Shown: in pieces, positions 53,586-57,268 of the stretch
Numbering within the stretch: position 1 is the stretch's first letter
Layout: each line of letters starts with the position of its first letter
Source: Thiotrichaceae bacterium UBA973
Lineage (GTDB): Bacteria > Pseudomonadota > Gammaproteobacteria > Eutrophobiales > Eutrophobiaceae
Reading direction: 5' to 3'
Length of the DNA: 57,268 nucleotides
NCBI GenBank assembly: GCA_002292815.1
Contig: DBBX01000022.1
Coordinates: 1-57,268, forward strand
The notes under the pieces: generated by a model
What the model was told of the DNA's origin: nothing
The model's database searches: none
The model's input: the letters and a program-made list of their open reading frames with translations, nothing else
Program-made: the position numbers and the translations under genes

Positions 53586-54425
53586 ATGTATCGAATACAA
53601 TTCCTTTTACTTCTTTTTTGTCTATTTCTAGGCACAGCATGTAGCAACAAGTTTTTCTATAACCAACTCGATTGGTTGATCCCCTGGTATGTTGATGACT
53701 ATGTCGACCTCACCTTGGTACAAAAAGAGAATCTGGATAAGCAGGTCGAGATGCTATTGCAATGGCATCGGGGCGAAGAATTATCACACTATATTGCAAT
53801 ACTAAATCACATCGAAAAGGATGTTACAGAATATGTCACCGTAGAGACGGTGAAAAACTGGTCTGATGCAGTACTTATTTCAGCAGAACGAGTCCAGGTA
53901 AATATTTTGCCTCTCGCTATAGAACTTGGCGAAGAATTAACCGAAGAACAGATGGCAGAATTTGTAAAAAACCTGTGGGATCGACAAGCAGAGCTTGAGG
54001 AAGAGTATTTAAGTCGCAGTAATGAAGAATACATTAAGGACAATTATGAAAGTTTAACTGACAACCTGGGTAAATATGTGGGACGGTTAAGTGATGCGCA
54101 AAAAGAACGACTTAATAAAGCAGCAAATACGATGCAGCGGTTCGATCATGTCTGGTTAGAAGACCGCAGGTCTTGGTTGGAAAAACTTGAAGGATTAATG
54201 AAACGAGAGCAGGGGTGGCAACAGGCAACGATAGACGCCTTTGCTTTACGTGGAAAACAACAACCCAAAAGATTTAAGCAGTATTTAAGCTATAACACTA
54301 CTATTATTCATCAATCGATTGCTGATGTAATTAATCAACTTAGTGATAAACAGCGAGGAAAATTGTTGGTTGAAATCGCTGAAATTAAGAATGATTTTCG
54401 TGTGATTATTGCGAGCGCGGAGTGA
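53586..54425 (+). CDS. DUF6279-like lipoprotein
   Basis: A 279-aa lipoprotein (lipobox GTACS, Cys near 19) that starts its mature part with the family pattern FFYNQLDWLIPWYVDDYVDL, followed by long acidic helices (LTEEQMAEFVKNLWDRQAELEEEYL). This is typical of the DUF6279 family. The function is unknown. ATG 53586 is preferred to a TTG two codons earlier. Confidence 0.85.
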   Translation: MYRIQFLLLLFCLFLGTACSNKFFYNQLDWLIPWYVDDYVDLTLVQKENLDKQVEMLLQWHRGEELSHYIAILNHIEKDVTEYVTVETVKNWSDAVLISAERVQVNILPLAIELGEELTEEQMAEFVKNLWDRQAELEEEYLSRSNEEYIKDNYESLTDNLGKYVGRLSDAQKERLNKAANTMQRFDHVWLEDRRSWLEKLEGLMKREQGWQQATIDAFALRGKQQPKRFKQYLSYNTTIIHQSIADVINQLSDKQRGKLLVEIAEIKNDFRVIIASAE

Positions 54426-54455
54426 TTTATTAGCAGCTATTTGATATAAATACTT

Positions 54456-54857
54456 ATGGCTCAACTTAAACTATTTTTTATTTCAATCGTTGTCGTACTC
54501 ATTCTTGCTGCTTGCGTGCCAACGCCAGTTGTACGTAATGAAACAATTAATGAATTGATCATTCGTAACCAGACTAAAAGTGCGCTTGAAGAGGTTGAAT
54601 TAAGAGTGCCAAAAACAGGCAAGATCGTTGCTTGTAGTACGGTTTTCCCTGCTACTGAATGTTCATTAGGGTTCCCTGAGTTTGAACATCAAAGAAATCA
54701 TGCAACTTTGAGTTGGTTACAAAGGGGCCAAAAATATCAGCGAGACATCATTACAAAAATTCCAGAAGATTTGGATATGAGTAAACCAGCAATAGTTATT
54801 ATTACTATTCAAGACAACGGCCAAATAACATCTCGATTGGACAGCAATAGACTCTAA
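54456..54857 (+). CDS. small lipoprotein, unknown function
   Basis: A 133-aa protein with a lipoprotein signal ending LAACVP and a beta-rich mature part (INELIIRNQTKSALEEVELRVP) with two more cysteines that could pair. It lies 30 bp after the DUF6279 gene, so it is probably co-transcribed. The following 285 bp (54858-55142) show no gene. Confidence 0.7.
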   Translation: MAQLKLFFISIVVVLILAACVPTPVVRNETINELIIRNQTKSALEEVELRVPKTGKIVACSTVFPATECSLGFPEFEHQRNHATLSWLQRGQKYQRDIITKIPEDLDMSKPAIVIITIQDNGQITSRLDSNRL

Positions 54858-55142
54858 GTATTATTACTTAATAGATGTAAATAGCGCATTATTGGATTGA
54901 CCATCGAGGACTCAATTGAAGATCAAATTAACTTTTAGACCTACATTCTTCCCTAGCTTTTTTTTAATCTGTGCTTCCAGTGCAGTTCCTAATATGAAAT
55001 CTTTCTAGACTGTTCAGTTATTCAGTAACAGGCAATTAATATAAAAAGTGTGGATATAACAAGATAGTTGATTGGTTTCATCAGATTTTCCCCATTGAAT
55101 CTAGGTATATGCCAGGTCATTAGTGCGAGTAGTCTCTTCATA

Positions 55143-55403
55143 TCAAATCTCCTTCTTATGCTTGAAGCTTTCAAGATGCTTAGATAGAAGATCAAAAGGG
55201 ATCATGATGATGATTAATGCTAAAAGGAAAGCGGCTATACTGCCGATGCAAAGAGCGCAAAGTGACAAGCCTTTGAATCCAAATAAAGCACCAACAGTCA
55301 AAGCTACTACGCTAACCAATATGAAATAACTGAAACTTAAAATTGAGGGCAAAAAGTACAAAGCTGCACCGAATATCATCAAATAAGGTAAATAATCTTC
55401 CAT
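55143..55403 (-). CDS. small three-TM membrane protein
   Basis: An 86-aa protein with three hydrophobic helices (about 4-20, 25-43, 47-70) and a basic C-terminal tail (KHLESFKHKKEI). It has a strong Shine-Dalgarno, GGGAG, 8-9 bp before the ATG, which lies inside a stem-loop (see 55409-55433). No family is recognised. Confidence 0.7.
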   Translation of the reverse strand: MEDYLPYLMIFGAALYFLPSILSFSYFILVSVVALTVGALFGFKGLSLCALCIGSIAAFLLALIIIMIPFDLLSKHLESFKHKKEI

Positions 55404-55408
55404 TAGAC

Positions 55409-55433
55409 TTCTCCCGTTAAATACTCGGGAGAA
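55409..55433 (-). promoter_or_regulatory. hairpin that buries the Shine-Dalgarno of the small TM protein
   Basis: Read on the minus strand, TTCTCCCG, a 9-nt loop, and CGGGAGAA form an 8-bp perfect stem ending 5 nt before the ATG. The second arm contains the ribosome-binding site. There is no T-run, so it is not a terminator. A translational switch (protein, small RNA or temperature dependent) is an inference. Confidence 0.55.
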
Positions 55434-55569
55434 TTATCAAGGGAATGGAATAAGGTGGCTTGGCCAGACACGACAATAATTAGTTTATTTGCGCCAAAAA
55501 ATACCCAATTCAGAGGATTCCAAACTTTCAAGGAAGATGTAATCTACTTAAAACAGTAGACGGAGATAC

Positions 55570-56223
55570 GCTATGATAAAAGAAGATCGTCGTACTGACT
55601 TTCTGGAAGGTGTTAAGCGTGTTAAAAATCGTCGTCGCGCGAATGTCGTTTCGGTGATGGTACTCACTGCTGGCCTGATGTCACAATCAGCACAGGCAAA
55701 ATCAGATGATGTCCATGACCATGGTATTCACCTATCGAGTGATGTTGAACAAACCCAAATCGAAGCCGGGCATGACCTTGACCTGGATTCATTTAATACC
55801 GAAGGTGAGCTCGCCGCAGGGCTGCTTGAATGGATAAACAGTCATTCATCATTTACCTATGATATTGATAATCTCCCGGAGATTAAAAAGGTCTCTCCAA
55901 CAGAAATAGCTGAAGTCGCTTTTGGTGGTGAATTACCAAAGGCGGTCAATCCAGATACCCTTCAGATCTTTGGTCTATACAACTTTAATGATGGTGCTGT
56001 TTATCTGCTTGATTCTATCAACCTGGATACGGATGAAGGTAAAGGTATATTGTTGCATGAACTTGTCCATTATCAGCAATACCAGACGGGCATAGACAAA
56101 GACGCTCAATGCAAGAATGAACTAGAATCACTTGCCTATGCATTAGAAACAAAGTTTCTTGAATCTAATAATCATAGACACAATATCACTTCATCACATA
56201 TAGATGAGTTCAGCCAGTGTAGA
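55570..56223 (+). repeat. inverted duplication, copy 2
   Basis: This is the plus-strand counterpart of 51305-51960. The two copies face each other across about 3.6 kb. Confidence 0.9.
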
Positions 56224-56271
56224 AAAAGAAACGATTCAATACACCACTGCACGAATCGAAGAAGTTATTAA
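55573..56271 (+). CDS. putative HExxH metallopeptidase (DUF6647-like), copy 2, short form
   Basis: A 232-aa paralogue of the 51299 gene. It begins at the conserved KEDRRTDFLEGV, and the signal-peptide-like segment lies at residues 27-44. A GGAGA lies 7 bp before the ATG, so expression is plausible. The zinc motif HELVH is kept. The original stop was lost at the duplication edge, adding a new 16-residue tail (KRNDSIHHC...). Lacking the 90-residue N-terminal part of copy 1, it would be a conventional secreted protein. Confidence 0.75.
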   Translation: MIKEDRRTDFLEGVKRVKNRRRANVVSVMVLTAGLMSQSAQAKSDDVHDHGIHLSSDVEQTQIEAGHDLDLDSFNTEGELAAGLLEWINSHSSFTYDIDNLPEIKKVSPTEIAEVAFGGELPKAVNPDTLQIFGLYNFNDGAVYLLDSINLDTDEGKGILLHELVHYQQYQTGIDKDAQCKNELESLAYALETKFLESNNHRHNITSSHIDEFSQCRKRNDSIHHCTNRRSY

Positions 56272-56457
56272 TCAAATCTGACGCAATCACGCACATAAGA
56301 TAAGAATTAACCATCCGACGATGGATAATTATTGATCTGTATCAATCTCAATCTCAATCCATCAAACTCATAATTATGATGAGGTATAAATAATTATATT
56401 GAACCCTTCTTTATAATTAGCCTGTTAGGTATATCGACTGACCACAAGGAAATGGCC

Positions 56458-56823
56458 ATGATAGAACTACTAGAAATAGGAATTGATAATGCCGTCGCCT
56501 TTCGTATGGCAGGAAAAATTACTGAAAAAGATATGGCCTTGGTACTTTCTGAAGCAAAGAAGAAGATGGCGCATTACGAAAATATTGTTTTTTTTGAACA
56601 GCTAGACTCATTTGAGGGTATCGAAATAGCAGTGATCATTGAAGAGTTTAAATTTTATTTCGAAGTAGGTATTTCGAATATAAGTAAATTAGCGATTGTA
56701 ACTGACAAAAAGTGGCTTGAGAAAATTGTAAGTATTGAAGATAAGATCTTCAAAAGCATTGAAATGAAATGCTTTTCCATCGAAGACAAAGATGCGGCGA
56801 TAGCATTTTTAAAAAACGCATAA
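56458..56823 (+). CDS. SpoIIAA-like/STAS (DUF3478) protein
   Basis: A 121-aa cytosolic protein with the SpoIIAA-like fold pattern: VAFRMAGKITEKDMALVLSEAKKKM, FFEQLDSFEGIEI, ISKLAIVTDKKWLEK and DAAIAFL at the end. Such proteins are small, often stress-linked or lipid/anion-binding. I chose ATG 56458 because AAGGA lies 7 bp before it; the ATG two codons upstream would be too close. Confidence 0.85.
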   Translation: MIELLEIGIDNAVAFRMAGKITEKDMALVLSEAKKKMAHYENIVFFEQLDSFEGIEIAVIIEEFKFYFEVGISNISKLAIVTDKKWLEKIVSIEDKIFKSIEMKCFSIEDKDAAIAFLKNA

Positions 56824-56851
56824 CGGGCACTGTACACTAGAGTAGTGGGCA

Positions 56852-56880
56852 TAAAAAAACCCCATTAAAAACAATAGGGT
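56852..56880 (-). terminator. terminator of ssrA
   Basis: On the minus strand ACCCTATT pairs with AATGGGGT (one mismatch) around a T-rich loop, followed by seven Us. It lies 11 bp after the tmRNA CCA end. Confidence 0.8.
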
Positions 56881-56891
56881 ATCTTTATTAT

Positions 56892-57254
56892 TGGTGGAGG
56901 CGGCGGGAATCGAACCCGCGTCCGCAAATCCTCTGCCATCGGATCTACATGCTTAGCCGAATCTTTAATTTAACTCAATGCTACCCGACCGGCAGGGAAG
57001 ACAATGAGCGATCCCGATTAAGTTTTAACGAATCCACCTCGGACGAGTTTCATCGCGGTCTTGTGAGAGTCGACGCCTGGTTCCACCGTGCACAAGCACA
57101 ACAGTGGGCAGACGGCACTATGACAGGTTATTAAGCTGCTAGTGCGTAGTTGTCTTCGTTGGCAACTAAAAGTTTTGCAGAAGTGTTTACGAGGTAATCT
57201 GCACCTCGGCATGCCCCTCAGGTTTCATATCCACGTCGAAGCCAGTACGCCCCC
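56892..57254 (-). ncRNA. ssrA: transfer-messenger RNA
   Basis: The minus strand begins GGGGGCGTACTGGCTTCGACG and ends with a T-arm (GGTTCGATTCCCGCC) and an encoded CCA, giving about 363 nt, the normal one-piece tmRNA. The tag frame (57163-57131) reads ANEDNYALAA and ends in two tandem TAA codons. It rescues stalled ribosomes with SmpB, which is not in the window. The promoter lies mostly beyond the right edge. Confidence 0.97.
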
Positions 57255-57268
57255 GAGTTTTATTTCCT

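Noticed and set aside
55123..55329. 68-codon plus-strand frame
   Set aside because: It is antisense to the small membrane protein, which has the better ribosome-binding site and TM pattern.
56892..56965. tRNA-like end with GGTTCGATTCC
   Set aside because: It is the 3' domain of tmRNA, not a separate tRNA gene.
56949..57212. Short frames on both strands inside ssrA
   Set aside because: They lie entirely within the tmRNA gene.
1..57268. CRISPR arrays, transposases, prophage integrases
   Set aside because: I looked for direct repeats with spacers and for IS-type proteins and saw none.

Overview
The window reads as chromosomal DNA of a marine-type gammaproteobacterium. It is moderately AT-rich. 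It carries a KefB-type antiporter, TtcA, YajQ, SrkA, MltF, EgtD, an AddAB-like nuclease pair, a complete 'proteobacterial dedicated sortase' locus and a one-piece tmRNA whose tag reads ANEDNYALAA. Family names come from reading the translations and motifs; no database search was run.

Region by region. (1) 1-11.4 kb: the 3' part of a giant repeat protein (Ig-like repeats, Calx-beta-like modules, proline run) is followed on the same strand by a TolC-like outer-membrane lipoprotein, a short HlyD-type adaptor, a GAF-HlyD fusion and an M50-protease/HlyD fusion. This looks like an export apparatus for the giant protein, but no ABC ATPase is visible. (2) 11.7-19.2 kb: small lipoprotein, KefB-like antiporter, small membrane protein, a Rap1a/Tai-like periplasmic protein overlapping ttcA, a second M50 protease, a small repeat protein closed by a bidirectional terminator, an MscS channel and an EamA transporter. 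(3) 19.2-19.6 kb: a gene-free patch packed with perfect hairpins. (4) 19.6-27.5 kb: sortase locus. The minus operon holds pdsO, the VIT/vWA sortase target, the class GN sortase and a YyaL-like protein; pdsR and pdsS diverge from it. (5) 27.6-33.1 kb: a two-TM protein, a two-cNMP/rhodanese/coiled-coil protein, a divergent formaldehyde-activating-enzyme homologue, a secreted unknown and a small cytosolic unknown. (6) 33.4-39.1 kb: minus-strand housekeeping cluster (PHP phosphoesterase, YajQ, DUF3301, ApbE, ABC exporter, SrkA). (7) 39.2-51.2 kb: Sel1 repeat protein, MltF, endonuclease I, EgtD, the AddB-like/AddA-like pair, a HugZ-like protein and a pilin-like protein. (8) 51.3-57.3 kb: a flexible region with two nearly identical inverted copies of a putative HExxH metallopeptidase gene, a decayed Ser/Thr kinase, several lipoproteins and small membrane proteins, a SpoIIAA-like protein and ssrA.

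The most unusual items are the ABC-less export cassette with regulatory (GAF) and protease (M50) adaptors, the Fae homologue with Glu in place of the expected catalytic His, the recent inverted duplication of the metallopeptidase gene, the Shine-Dalgarno-sequestering hairpin at 55.4 kb, and the dense hairpin cluster at 19.3 kb.
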